From: an uncultured SAR116 cluster alpha proteobacterium
GTDB taxonomy: Bacteria > Pseudomonadota > Alphaproteobacteria > Puniceispirillales > Marisalimonadaceae
Length of the DNA: 64,000 nucleotides
Direction: 5' to 3'
Assembly (NCBI GenBank): GCA_902622875.1
Contig: CACNRW010000004.1
Location: 62,001 to 126,000 of the forward strand
Within the stretch, counting starts at the first letter, position 1. Each line of letters begins with the position of its first letter. Positions 35,500 through 45,012 of this stretch are shown here, one piece after another. Below the pieces are notes generated by a model. The model made no database searches. It had not been told where the DNA came from and saw only the letters and a program-made list of their open reading frames with translations. The translations under genes and the position numbers were made by a program.

Positions 35500-35955
35500 T
35501 TATTTAAATTGATTTGATGCTCTTTCTTTTGCTTTAGCACTTTCTATACCAGAAATATATAAAAGACCGTTCATACGACGCATTAGATTGGCTTCAAAAT
35601 CATCAATAACTCCATCTGACAAGATTACTCCCCACATCATTTCAATTACTTCAATTCTTTCATTATGGTCCATTTCATTTAAAATTACTTTTATTTGAGA
35701 AAATATTTCAATTCTTTCATTACTATTTTCTAGAGTTTTTTTAATGTTTTCCTCAGCCTCAATTTGTGTGAAGTTGAACTTATTAATTAATAAATTTGTG
35801 ATGTAACCGATTTCAATTTTATCAGTCTTTCCGTCAATTTGACACGCTTCTAGTAATAACACTATAACTGCTTGAAGATCTTCTCCTTGGTATTCATCCA
35901 CTTTTGCATCTTTAGAAGTAAATTTTTCAATTGCAGCTTTTAAATTTGAAAACAT
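35500..35955 (-). CDS. TerB-family protein
   Basis: A 151-residue all-helical protein of the tellurite-resistance TerB-like family. The typical acidic metal-site pattern occurs twice: LLLEACQIDGKTDKIEIGYI in the first half and GVILSDGVIDDFEANLMRRM in the second. TerB proteins bind metal ions and are often general stress or envelope-linked factors; in alphaproteobacteria single TerB-like genes are common without a ter cluster. No other ter gene is present here. Its relation to the neighbouring liu operon (70 bases) or gdh (divergent) is unclear. Confidence 0.87.
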   Translation of the reverse strand: MFSNLKAAIEKFTSKDAKVDEYQGEDLQAVIVLLLEACQIDGKTDKIEIGYITNLLINKFNFTQIEAEENIKKTLENSNERIEIFSQIKVILNEMDHNERIEVIEMMWGVILSDGVIDDFEANLMRRMNGLLYISGIESAKAKERASNQFK

Positions 35956-36137
35956 ATTCTTTCCTGACTATTAGAATCCTATTTAGTTATTTGTATTTTT
36001 ATACAAGATTTTAAAATGAATAAAATTTAATTTTTTTCAAGTTTAAAATAGCTAAGTCTTACTCCTTTTAACTTTTTTCTTTTTATGTAAAGATTATTTC
36101 TGGGTTTTTATATATTTTTTAAACTTAGTTAAGGGGG

Positions 36138-36153
36138 CAATCCGCAAGGGTTG
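36138..36153 (+). promoter_or_regulatory. GNRA-capped hairpin just upstream of the gdh start
   Basis: CAATCC (36138-36143), GCAA loop (36144-36147) and GGGTTG (36148-36153) form a six-pair stem with one G-U pair and a GNRA-type tetraloop. It is preceded by GGGGG and ends eight bases before the ATG at 36162. The AAGGG that could serve as ribosome site lies within the loop and right arm, so folding could limit translation. The rest of the 206-base gap is AT-rich without clear features. Confidence 0.45.
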
Positions 36154-36161
36154 AAAAAATA

Positions 36162-37583
36162 ATGGCGAGCGATGCATTTCTAAATTCAATTGAAGTTAAT
36201 TTTAAAAAAGCAACTCGATATATTCAAAAAATTGATGGTTCAGAAGCTTTTTCTGATGAATTAGCCAATCAAATAATGTTGGCTAATGCTACTTACGTAG
36301 TAAGATTTGGTGTAAGGCTAAGAGGCACAGTCCATACATTCACGGGTTTTCGTTCAGTTCATTCTGATCACTTTGAACCTGTAAAAGGGGGTATAAGATA
36401 TGACTTAGCTGTAAATCAAGAGGAGGTTGAAGCTTTAGCTTCACTGATGACTTATAAATGTGCATTAGTTGAGGTCCCTTTTGGGGGCTCTAAAGGTGGC
36501 CTTGTAATTAACATAAAAGAATGGTCTGACGAAGAGTTGGAAAGAATTACAAGACGTTTTACACAAGAATTAGCTAAAAGAGACTTAATTCATCCATCTC
36601 AAAACGTTCCGGCTCCTGATGTCGGTACTGGAGAACGTGAAATGGCTTGGATGGCAGACGAATACCGTAGATTAAATCCAACTGATCTTAATGCATGGGC
36701 TTGTGTCACTGGAAAGCCTGTTAATAAAGGAGGTATTTCTGGAAGAACTGAGGCTACAGGAAGAGGGGTTAAGTTTGCCCTGAAAGCATTTTTTCAAAAT
36801 GAAATAGATGTCAAAAAAACTGGTTTGACCCCTGGACTAAAAGGAAAAAGAATTATTGTTCAAGGTTTAGGGAACGTTGGATATTATGCAGCCCATTTTT
36901 TATCCAATGAGGATGGTGCAAAAGTTACTCATGTAATAGAACGTGACGGATCAGTTGTTAATCATGAAGGTATAGATATTCCTTCCTTAAAAAAATATCT
37001 TATTGAAAAAGGTACAGTTAAGGGTTTCAATGGTTATGTTGAAGCTAGAGCTGAAATACTAGAGGAAGAAGCAGATATATTGATACCAGCAGCCTTGGAA
37101 TTAGTCATCGATAAAAAAAATGCTAATTGTATTAAAGTACCCCTAATTGTAGAAGCTGCAAATGGTCCAGTATCGTCAAGTGCAGATGAAATTTTAAATA
37201 AACGAGGTGTAATAATTATACCTGATTTATACGCTAATGCAGGAGGTGTCACAGTAAGCTATTTTGAATGGATTAAAAATTTGAGCAGAATAAGGTTGGG
37301 GAGACTACAAAGAAGAGCTCAAGAAAATCAAGTTTGTACAATTATTAATGGGATTGAAAGCATGACAGGAAAAGAATTTCCTTCAGAATTTAAATCAAAA
37401 TCTATTCAGGGTGCATCTGAATTAGACCTTGTTAGATCTGGATTAGAAGACACTATGATAGAAACTTATAAAGTTATTAGTAATGTATGGAATTCTAATA
37501 AAAACATACCAGACTTAAGAACAGCAGCTATGATGGTTTCCATTAAAAGGATTGCACGAAGTTATAGTTCATTAGGAATGTAA
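36162..37583 (+). CDS. gdhA: Glu/Leu/Phe/Val dehydrogenase (glutamate dehydrogenase type)
   Basis: Amino acid dehydrogenase of 473 residues. The substrate and catalytic region HFEPVKGGIRYDLAVNQEEV and VPFGGSKGGL (catalytic Lys near 111) is followed by PAPDVGTGEREMAWM; the Rossmann motif is IIVQGLGNVGYYAAHFL. It interconverts glutamate with 2-oxoglutarate and ammonium, or possibly oxidises leucine/valine-type amino acids. The RSVHSDHF substrate part is of the glutamate-like branch. Next to an ammonium transporter (convergent) and a GlnE-like gene, so a nitrogen role is likely. A 12-pair hairpin ends the gene. Confidence 0.9.
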   Translation: MASDAFLNSIEVNFKKATRYIQKIDGSEAFSDELANQIMLANATYVVRFGVRLRGTVHTFTGFRSVHSDHFEPVKGGIRYDLAVNQEEVEALASLMTYKCALVEVPFGGSKGGLVINIKEWSDEELERITRRFTQELAKRDLIHPSQNVPAPDVGTGEREMAWMADEYRRLNPTDLNAWACVTGKPVNKGGISGRTEATGRGVKFALKAFFQNEIDVKKTGLTPGLKGKRIIVQGLGNVGYYAAHFLSNEDGAKVTHVIERDGSVVNHEGIDIPSLKKYLIEKGTVKGFNGYVEARAEILEEEADILIPAALELVIDKKNANCIKVPLIVEAANGPVSSSADEILNKRGVIIIPDLYANAGGVTVSYFEWIKNLSRIRLGRLQRRAQENQVCTIINGIESMTGKEFPSEFKSKSIQGASELDLVRSGLEDTMIETYKVISNVWNSNKNIPDLRTAAMMVSIKRIARSYSSLGM

Positions 37584-37608
37584 AAAGGAGGAAAAATTTC
37601 CTCCTTTT
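37583..37608. terminator. Bidirectional terminator between gdhA and amtB
   Basis: Perfect inverted repeat AAAAGGAGGAAA (37583-37594), AA, TTTCCTCCTTTT (37597-37608), starting inside the gdhA stop codon region and 16 bases from the converging amtB stop. A-run on one side and T-run on the other let it act as a Rho-independent terminator in both directions. Confidence 0.85.
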
Positions 37609-37624
37609 ATAAGTTATATAATGT

Positions 37625-38920
37625 TTATTTTTTAAAGTCAGGGTATGCTTCCATACCAACTTCAGCTAAATCTACCCCTTCAAGTTCTTCTTCCTCAGAA
37701 ACTCGAATTCCGATTGTAAATTTAATGATATACCAAACTATACCGGACGCAATTATTGTAAAAGCACCAATAGCAAATATACCGTATAATTGAGCACCTA
37801 AATTTGCGTCTGAGTTTGACAATATTACGGCTATAGTGCCCCAGATACCAGCAAATAGATGAACTGGTATAGCACCTACAACATCATCAATTTTTAGCTT
37901 GTCGAGCAATGGAATCGTTAATACCACGATGATTCCACCAACTGCTCCAATAAATATAGCTAACATAGGAGATGGAGCTAACGGTTCTGCTGTAATTGCA
38001 ACTAAACCACCTAACGCACCATTTAATGCCATAGTTAAATCAGTTTTTTTGTAAAACATCATTGTTAATATAAGTGCCACTACCACACCACCAGCGGCGG
38101 CTAAGTTGGTATTTATGTATATGTTAGAAATTGCAGCAACATCAGCACCGCTTCCCATAGCTAGTTGTGATCCACCATTAAAACCAAACCAACCGAACCA
38201 TAAAATAAATGTACCGAGCGTTGCTAATGGTAAGTTAGAACCAGGCATTGGGTTTACGCTTCCATCAGAAGAATATTTTCCTTTTCTGGCACCTAGAATG
38301 ATAGCGCCAGTCAATGCTGCCCAACCTCCAACACCGTGCACAATTGATGAACCTGCAAAATCAAGAAACCCTGCTTCACTTAAATAACCTCCACCCCAGG
38401 ACCAAGATCCTTGAATTGGATAAATAAATCCACAAAGAATTACAACAAATATTAAAAAGGCTTTTAATTTAACTCTTTCAGCAACCGCACCACTTACTAT
38501 TGAAGCAGCAGTTGCGCAGAAAACCATTTGGAACCACCAATCAGAACCTGATGAATATGTTGCGTCATTTTCACCTCCAAAAGTTTCTCCATCACTTGGA
38601 CCCCAAATTGCAAATGAACCCATAAATCCAGACACATCCATATACATCAGATTATAACCAATTACTGCAAACATAATACCAGCTATTGAATATAAACCTA
38701 TGTTTTTGGCACATTGTACAACAGCATTTTTTGCTCTTACTAACCCAGTCTCTAGCATACAGAAACCGGCGGCCATGAGCATTACAAGAAAACCATGGAC
38801 AAGGAAAGAGAATGAATTAAAAATATATGCTGTTTCGGCGTCAGGAGCAGCTATAGCTACACTCACAAAACCTATTATTATCGCAGGTATTAATAAAAAT
38901 AACCTGATTATATTAAACAT
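37625..38920 (-). CDS. amtB: Ammonium transporter
   Basis: Amt-family ammonium channel of about 431 residues from the ATG at 38920, which has GGAG shortly upstream; a longer frame from 38968 lacks such a site. An N-terminal signal-like segment (IIRLFLLIPAIIIGFVSVAIAAPD) precedes the eleven membrane segments. Conserved parts: HGFLVMLMAAGFCMLETGLV, ADP-like GGWAALTGAIILGARKGKY and LWFGWFGFNGGSQLAMGS. The C-terminus is EEEELEGVDLAEVGMEAYP, typical of tails that meet a PII protein. No glnK lies next to it in this window. Confidence 0.94.
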   Translation of the reverse strand: MFNIIRLFLLIPAIIIGFVSVAIAAPDAETAYIFNSFSFLVHGFLVMLMAAGFCMLETGLVRAKNAVVQCAKNIGLYSIAGIMFAVIGYNLMYMDVSGFMGSFAIWGPSDGETFGGENDATYSSGSDWWFQMVFCATAASIVSGAVAERVKLKAFLIFVVILCGFIYPIQGSWSWGGGYLSEAGFLDFAGSSIVHGVGGWAALTGAIILGARKGKYSSDGSVNPMPGSNLPLATLGTFILWFGWFGFNGGSQLAMGSGADVAAISNIYINTNLAAAGGVVVALILTMMFYKKTDLTMALNGALGGLVAITAEPLAPSPMLAIFIGAVGGIIVVLTIPLLDKLKIDDVVGAIPVHLFAGIWGTIAVILSNSDANLGAQLYGIFAIGAFTIIASGIVWYIIKFTIGIRVSEEEELEGVDLAEVGMEAYPDFKK

Positions 38921-39119
38921 ATTAACTCTCCATTTTGTTATGAATTGTTCTATTACACTCAATATCAAACTAATATAAAATTAGGAATAGTTACTAACAA
39001 TGACCACTTGTGAGAAAAGATTAAAATACAGACACATTTAAGCCAAAATAGAAAAAATGCGCAAATTTTAGGCACATATTATTCAATTAATTCAATCAAA
39101 AAAACTAATTATATTTAAT

Positions 39120-40607
39120 TTATTTAGATTCTAAAATTTGATTTAATAGTTTAAATATTTCAATTTTACCCCTACTTATCAAAGATTTTAACGACCCCAA
39201 ATCATTTTCATTAACTTCTTTAATTAACAGGTTTACTGCATCTGTTGGTAAATGATTTTGTTTTTGTTCAAAAAAACAAATATTTACTATCTGATCAGTT
39301 TTGAAAAAAACATTTTCCATTTTTTTACAAAATAATTTTTTTTGGTCAATTTCATATTTTGGAATTAAATCTGACTCCTTATTATAAAAGTACAACAAAA
39401 ATTCTAAATCTCTTTGTCCGCCACCAACGTATTTAGTTTCAAACCAATTGGGAGAACTATTTTTTTTGAAATCATTTGTTATGCTCTCACCTTCATTTTT
39501 ATTAATTCTCATTTTATGTATTTCTTCAGTTATATCACTGTCTGAAATAGGTAATGCCATTAATTTATCTAATAAGTTTCTAACTTTTTTACTAAATGTA
39601 CCATCATTAATTACTCTTGCTTTTTTGAGAGCAATCTTTTCCCAAGCAAATGATTCTATTTCGTGATATTTTTTGAAGCTTGCATAAGTACATGCTACTG
39701 GACCAAATTTACCTGAAGGTTTTAACTTAGTATCAACCTCGTATATATAACCTTCTGTAGTTTTTGTAGATAACATTTTTATGAGCTGTTTAAAAATACT
39801 TATGTATATATTCTTCTTGAATTTGCCTCCGTATACAAACACTAAATCAACATCAGAGTTAGCAGTCATTGAATTCGTTCCAAATCTACCATATGCAATA
39901 ATACTAAAGTCTTTACAAACTATGTTATGCTCAATTAAATTCTTTTTGTTTATTACTTTTAATGAAAAGTCTATAGTAGCTTCTGCTAACAATGAAAACT
40001 CTGAGGCAGCTCTTTTGACATCTATGTCATTATTAATTATAGCAAACAAAATTTGAAACTTTAGTATCCTGTGAGTTCTTCTGAGTGTATCTAGTAAAAC
40101 TTCTTCATTAGAATTACTTGTGTCTATTTTTTCAAAACTATTTTTATAAAACGTCTTATTGCCATTTAGTCTAAAGCCATAATCTGGCTGAAGAATTTCT
40201 AAAAGTTTTACATCTTTAGAAAGTACATTGGTTATATGACCTGAGAACGATAAAACTTTTGACAAATTCCTATATATATACATGTTAGTTTTTAAAGTAT
40301 CAATATACGAAAAATTAAAAACAATGTTGTCAATCAATCTTAAAAGTTGATAGAGACCTTCATTTGTATGTTTTGATAAAAAAATTATAGGAATAATTTT
40401 TTTTAGAAAAAAAATTAAATTATTTTTTATATATTTAGAGGTTTTTTTGCTAAAAAAGTCTTCATACAATTTAAAAGTGGATTTTGCTCCAATTTTATTA
40501 CAGCTTTGAATACTTTTAATAAGGTTCTTGATAGTTTCGTCAACTTCAATGTCATCATTTAAAGTTAATGGAAGGTTAATAGGTATATGCAGTTTTTTAT
40601 GAAGCAT
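39120..40607 (-). CDS. glnE: Half-length GlnE-like adenylyltransferase (single nucleotidyltransferase domain)
   Basis: Homologue of glutamine synthetase adenylyltransferase/adenylyl-removing enzyme, but 495 residues instead of about 950. A single nucleotidyltransferase domain is present: AYGRFGTNSMTANSDVDLVF with the Asp-x-Asp metal pair, then GYIYEVDTKLKPSGKFGP and ESFAWEKIALKKARVI. These resemble the C-terminal (adenylylating) half of GlnE more than the N-terminal half (inference by eye). KYVGGGQRDLEFL follows, as in the family. No stop-broken second half is visible on either side. Adjacent to amtB and gdh, consistent with a nitrogen role; whether it still modifies glutamine synthetase is open. 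Confidence 0.75.
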   Translation of the reverse strand: MLHKKLHIPINLPLTLNDDIEVDETIKNLIKSIQSCNKIGAKSTFKLYEDFFSKKTSKYIKNNLIFFLKKIIPIIFLSKHTNEGLYQLLRLIDNIVFNFSYIDTLKTNMYIYRNLSKVLSFSGHITNVLSKDVKLLEILQPDYGFRLNGNKTFYKNSFEKIDTSNSNEEVLLDTLRRTHRILKFQILFAIINNDIDVKRAASEFSLLAEATIDFSLKVINKKNLIEHNIVCKDFSIIAYGRFGTNSMTANSDVDLVFVYGGKFKKNIYISIFKQLIKMLSTKTTEGYIYEVDTKLKPSGKFGPVACTYASFKKYHEIESFAWEKIALKKARVINDGTFSKKVRNLLDKLMALPISDSDITEEIHKMRINKNEGESITNDFKKNSSPNWFETKYVGGGQRDLEFLLYFYNKESDLIPKYEIDQKKLFCKKMENVFFKTDQIVNICFFEQKQNHLPTDAVNLLIKEVNENDLGSLKSLISRGKIEIFKLLNQILESK

Positions 40608-40716
40608 TCACAAACCAATTATAATTAACTATTTTTGAATTAACTTACATATAATTTTAGTTTGTTTCAATATATATACATTAGAGTTTAAAAAATTATT
40701 AGGGAGTGTTATCAAA

Positions 40717-41667
40717 ATGTTTTTGAACGATTATTTATCAAAAAATTGTGAAGAAAAAGATTTAATATTAGTTTTAAAAAATCTTGCAAAAGCTGCAATA
40801 CAAATATCAAAAACTTTAAAAGAAGTTAAAAAAAATGGAACTGATTCAGTTATTTTTAAAACTAAAAATTCTGATGGAGACATTCAAAAACCTTTAGATA
40901 TTTTATCTGATGAAATACTCATAAATTTTATGAAAATGTCACCGGTTTCAGCTTATGCCTCTGAAGAACAAGAAGGATATCTTAATTTTAAAAACAAAAA
41001 TAACTTAATTGTTTTCGCAGATCCACTTGACGGTTCTAGTAATATAGACGTTAACGTATCCATAGGAACGATTTTCTCAATAATGTCAAAAAATAATTTG
41101 CCTTTAGATAGTGCTTTTAGCCAAGAAGGTAAAAAACAAAAATCATCTGGATTTTTTGTTTATGGGCCACAAACAACTTTATTTATAACAGTTGGAAAGG
41201 GTACCGCTCTCTTCGCCTTAGATGAAAGTAACAAGATTTTTACATTAATAGATGAAAAAATAATAATTCCTAAAACTACTTCTGAGTTTGCCATTAATAG
41301 TGCTTATAGAAGATTTTGGGATCCCCGTACGCTAAAATATATTCAAAATTGTCAGGAAGGAGATGAAGGCCCAAGGAAAAAGAATTTTGGAATGAGATGG
41401 GTAGGATCTTTAGTTGCTGATGCAAGTAGAATTTTATTAAGGGGTGGAATATTTTTATATCCAGCTGATAGGCGAATCAAGTACAAAGAAGGTAGGCTTC
41501 GTCTAACTTATGAAGCAAACCCAGTAGCTTTTTTAGTCGAACAGGCAGGCGGCAAAGCTATTAATGGCGAAGTTAACATTTTAAATGTAAAAGTTAAAAA
41601 TGTTCATCAGAGATCCCCCTTAATATTTGGTTCTTCTGAAGAGGTTTTAGAATTTAAAAATTCCTAA
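40717..41667 (+). CDS. fbp: Class I fructose-1,6-bisphosphatase
   Basis: FBPase of 316 residues, hydrolysing fructose-1,6-bisphosphate for gluconeogenesis or a Calvin-type cycle. The metal/phosphate signature DPLDGSSNIDVN lies at 102-113 with ASEEQEG (81-87) upstream, and the 6-phosphate site GMRWVGSLVADASRILLRGG and YPADRRIKYKEGRLRL follows. AGGGAG is the ribosome site. It is the first gene of a six-gene sugar-phosphate run. A low-stability palindrome lies in the 100-base gap before tkt. Confidence 0.93.
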   Translation: MFLNDYLSKNCEEKDLILVLKNLAKAAIQISKTLKEVKKNGTDSVIFKTKNSDGDIQKPLDILSDEILINFMKMSPVSAYASEEQEGYLNFKNKNNLIVFADPLDGSSNIDVNVSIGTIFSIMSKNNLPLDSAFSQEGKKQKSSGFFVYGPQTTLFITVGKGTALFALDESNKIFTLIDEKIIIPKTTSEFAINSAYRRFWDPRTLKYIQNCQEGDEGPRKKNFGMRWVGSLVADASRILLRGGIFLYPADRRIKYKEGRLRLTYEANPVAFLVEQAGGKAINGEVNILNVKVKNVHQRSPLIFGSSEEVLEFKNS

Positions 41668-41695
41668 AAGATTTTCACTAAATTTTTAAAACTTT

Positions 41696-41713
41696 TATGT
41701 AATTTTTTACATA
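41696..41713. promoter_or_regulatory. Short inverted repeat upstream of tkt
   Basis: TATGTAA (41696-41702), TTTT, TTACATA (41707-41713) forms a seven-pair stem or an operator-like site, 55 bases before the tkt ATG. The low GC content makes it a weak terminator; it could equally bind a regulator of the sugar-phosphate genes. Confidence 0.3.
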
Positions 41714-41767
41714 TAAATGTTATTGGTATTTAAATTATTTTATCTAAATTTTTTAGGAGTAAATTTA

Positions 41768-43756
41768 ATGCAAAGTCAGGTAAAATCTAATGAAAAAAAA
41801 ATCACCCAAATGGCTGATGCAATTAGATTTTTATCTATGGACGCAGTACAGGCAGCAAATTCGGGTCACCCTGGAATGCCTATGGGCATGGCAGATGTCG
41901 CAACTATACTTTTTAAAGACTTCATAAATATTTATCCTAAAAAACCAGACTGGCCAGATAGAGATAGGTTCGTTTTATCAGCTGGTCATGGATCAATGCT
42001 TCTATACGCTCTTCACTATCTTTTAGGATATGAAGATATGCCTATAGAGAATATCAAAAACTTTAGGCAGTTAAATTATAATACTGCAGGTCATCCTGAG
42101 TTTGGACATGCAAAAGGTATAGAGACAACAACTGGACCATTAGGACAAGGCCTAGCCACTGCTGTAGGTATGGCTTTAAGTGAAAAATTATTATCTTCTA
42201 GATTTGGTTCAAATTTAGTAAATCATTATACATACGTAATTGCTGGAGATGGTTGCCTTCAGGAAGGTGTCAGTCATGAAGCAATTGAGTTTTCAGGGCA
42301 CTTAAAACTTTCAAAGCTAGTTGTACTTTGGGATGATAATAATATTTCAATTGATGGTTCTACAAACTTATCTAATTCTGCTAACCAAATTTCAAGATTT
42401 AAGGCTGCGGGTTGGCATACTCAGGTAATAGATGGTCATAACCATAATGATATTAAAATAGCTCTTGTTAATGCAAAAAAATCAAGAAAACCATCGCTGA
42501 TTGCCTGTAAAACAACAATTGGATATGGTGCACCAAGTTTGGCTGGAACCTCCAAAACACATGGAGCACCTCTAGGTGTAGATGAAATCAATGCTACGAG
42601 AAAAGCATTAGGGTGGGCAAATAAACCGTTTGAAATACCCTCCGAAATCCTAAATGAATGGGAAAAAACTACAGCAAGGTCGTATGAGTTATTCAAAAGT
42701 TGGACAAAAAAATTTGAAAATAGTCCCAAAAGGAATAGATTTGAAACATTTATGAGTGGAACTCTTTCAATTTCTTATGATAAAAAACTCAATTCATTTA
42801 TAAAACAAATGAAAAAAGAAATGCCCAAGTTAGCTACCAGACAATCTAGCCAAAAAACTCTTGAAATTATAAATCAAGTTATTGGAAATACAATTGGAGG
42901 TTCAGCAGATCTTACTGGATCAAATTTGACTAAAACAAGTAAGATGAAAACTGTTTCTTCTAGCAAGGTTTATGGTAATTATATTCATTACGGTATTAGA
43001 GAGCATGCAATGGGATCTGTAATGAATGGTATAGCTCTTCATAAAGGCTTTATCCCGTATGGGGGAACTTTTTTAGTATTTAGTGATTATATGAGGTCAT
43101 CTATTAGGCTCTCTGCATTAATGTCTTTGAAAGTAATTTACGTGTTAACTCACGATTCTATTGGACTTGGTGAAGATGGGCCAACTCATCAACCAATAGA
43201 GCATTTAGCTATATTAAGATCTACACCAAATCTAAATTTAATAAGACCAGCCGACACTGTTGAGACCGCTGAAGCTTGGGATATAGCACTTAAAACTAAC
43301 GGTCCAACAGTTTTGGCTCTTTCAAGGCAAGGTTTAAAAGCTTTTCGTTGTGAAAAATCGTCTGAAAATAAAGTTTCTAGAGGTGGTTATCTAGTAAATG
43401 ATACATTTTCAAGAAGAGATCTAACTCTCATAGCTACTGGATCAGAGGTTGAATTAGCTATAGAGGCGTCTAATTTGTTAAAACAAGAAGGTATTAAAGT
43501 AGCCGTTGTTTCTCTTCCCTGTTGGGAACTATTTGATAAGCAAAATGATGATTATAAACTGAAAGTTTTAGGTAATAGTCCCCGTATTGCTATTGAAGCT
43601 GCTTGTGAAATGGGATGGAGCAAATATATTGGAGAGAAAGGTAGATTTATAGGAATGAGTAGTTTTGGAGCTTCAGGGCCAGCTCCCGATCTCTATAAAC
43701 ACTTTGGCATTACTTCAGAAGCTATAGTAGAACAAGCAAGATCAATTATTAAATAA
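41768..43756 (+). CDS. tkt: Transketolase
   Basis: TPP-dependent transketolase of 662 residues from the ATG at 41768, preceded by TTAGGAG; the longer frame from 41717 adds a hydrophobic lead without support. Blocks: ANSGHPGMPMGMADVA, TTGPLGQGLATAVGMAL, the TPP motif GDGCLQEGVSHEA with DDNNISIDG, and in the second domain HYGIREHAMGSVMNG with the catalytic glutamate and THDSIGLGEDGPTHQP. It moves two-carbon units between sugar phosphates in the pentose-phosphate pathway. Followed by pgk 29 bases later. Confidence 0.95.
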   Translation: MQSQVKSNEKKITQMADAIRFLSMDAVQAANSGHPGMPMGMADVATILFKDFINIYPKKPDWPDRDRFVLSAGHGSMLLYALHYLLGYEDMPIENIKNFRQLNYNTAGHPEFGHAKGIETTTGPLGQGLATAVGMALSEKLLSSRFGSNLVNHYTYVIAGDGCLQEGVSHEAIEFSGHLKLSKLVVLWDDNNISIDGSTNLSNSANQISRFKAAGWHTQVIDGHNHNDIKIALVNAKKSRKPSLIACKTTIGYGAPSLAGTSKTHGAPLGVDEINATRKALGWANKPFEIPSEILNEWEKTTARSYELFKSWTKKFENSPKRNRFETFMSGTLSISYDKKLNSFIKQMKKEMPKLATRQSSQKTLEIINQVIGNTIGGSADLTGSNLTKTSKMKTVSSSKVYGNYIHYGIREHAMGSVMNGIALHKGFIPYGGTFLVFSDYMRSSIRLSALMSLKVIYVLTHDSIGLGEDGPTHQPIEHLAILRSTPNLNLIRPADTVETAEAWDIALKTNGPTVLALSRQGLKAFRCEKSSENKVSRGGYLVNDTFSRRDLTLIATGSEVELAIEASNLLKQEGIKVAVVSLPCWELFDKQNDDYKLKVLGNSPRIAIEAACEMGWSKYIGEKGRFIGMSSFGASGPAPDLYKHFGITSEAIVEQARSIIK

Positions 43757-43785
43757 ATTTTAACTCAGATTAAGAAATTATTAAG

Positions 43786-44988
43786 ATGAACTCTTTAATA
43801 AAAAGTATAATTAATGAAAACGTGTTTGGTAAAACAGTATTAATTAGAGCTGATTTAAACATACCTATTTCAAATGGAGAGATTTTAGATCAGTCACGTG
43901 TTGAAAGAGTTATACCAACCATCAACTTTTTGAAATCGTCTGGTGCAAAGATTGTTATATGTAGTCATCTAGGAAGACCAAATGGAAAATATAATAAAAA
44001 ATATACTTTAAAACCCTTAGTAGAAATTTTATCAAATATTTTACAAACAAATGTTCACTTTAGCGATTCTTGTATAGGTCAGGATACTCTAAATATTAAA
44101 ATAAGTTTAAAAGCAGGTGAAATTCTTTTACTTGAGAATGTTCGTTTCCATGAAGAAGAAACAAATAACAATCTTAGCTTTGCAAAAAAATTATCTGAGG
44201 GTTGTGATTTATTTGTAAATGATGCTTTTTCTTGTTCTCATAGAGCGCATTCAAGTTTGCATGCGATTACAAATTTTCTCCCTTCATATTCAGGCAAATT
44301 GATGGATGAAGAAATAAAAGCCTTAACATCTGTCTTAAGTTCTCCAATAAAACCAGTAGCTGCCTTGGTTGGAGGTGCAAAAATTTCTACAAAAATAAAT
44401 ATTATTGAGTATTTAATAACAAAGATGGACTATTTAATAATTGGTGGGGCTATGGCAAATACTTTTCTTGTAGCCGAGGGCTTGAATGTTGGAAAAAGTC
44501 TTTTTGAAAAAGGTTCTGTAAATATTGCGCAATCGATTTTGAACGAAAGTAAAAAAATAAATTGTGAAATAATACTTCCTATTGATGTAGTAGTGTCACA
44601 ATCTTTTGAAGCAAATGGAAACACTAAAATTGTACCATCGAATATGATACCATTAGATATGATGGCACTTGATGTTGGCCCAAAGACAATCAAAAAAATA
44701 AGTCTTATTTTTGAGAATATTAAAACCTTATTGTGGAATGGGCCACTTGGGGCTTTTGAATTAGAACCTTTTGGTGAAGGTACTTTTTCATTGGCAAGAC
44801 GGGCATCGAATTTAACTACCAGTAACAACTTAATTACAGTAGCAGGTGGAGGCGATACATCTTCTGCTTTAAATAAAGCAGGTGTAAATGATACATTCAC
44901 ATATGTTTCATCGGCTGGTGGTGCTTTTCTTGAGTGGTTAGAAGGTATAGAGTTGCCAGCTATATCGGTATTGAGTAATAATAAATAA
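43786..44988 (+). CDS. pgk: Phosphoglycerate kinase
   Basis: Standard bacterial PGK of 400 residues. N-terminal domain: VLIRADLNIPISNGEI, the CSHLGRPNGKYN substrate loop, LLENVRFHEEE and the FVNDAFSCSHRAHSS histidine block. C-terminal domain: VGGAKISTKINI, LLWNGPLGAFE and the nucleotide loop VAGGGDTSSALNKAG. Cytosolic enzyme of glycolysis/gluconeogenesis, interconverting 1,3-bisphosphoglycerate and 3-phosphoglycerate. It is co-transcribed with gap, 24 bases downstream. Confidence 0.95.
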   Translation: MNSLIKSIINENVFGKTVLIRADLNIPISNGEILDQSRVERVIPTINFLKSSGAKIVICSHLGRPNGKYNKKYTLKPLVEILSNILQTNVHFSDSCIGQDTLNIKISLKAGEILLLENVRFHEEETNNNLSFAKKLSEGCDLFVNDAFSCSHRAHSSLHAITNFLPSYSGKLMDEEIKALTSVLSSPIKPVAALVGGAKISTKINIIEYLITKMDYLIIGGAMANTFLVAEGLNVGKSLFEKGSVNIAQSILNESKKINCEIILPIDVVVSQSFEANGNTKIVPSNMIPLDMMALDVGPKTIKKISLIFENIKTLLWNGPLGAFELEPFGEGTFSLARRASNLTTSNNLITVAGGGDTSSALNKAGVNDTFTYVSSAGGAFLEWLEGIELPAISVLSNNK

Positions 44989-45012
44989 TTATTTTTTTTG
45001 AGAGGAAATAAA

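Noticed and set aside
44430-44900. Antisense frame of 156 codons within pgk
   Set aside because: It mirrors the intact pgk reading frame, has no start context and its composition is that of a reverse-complement shadow.
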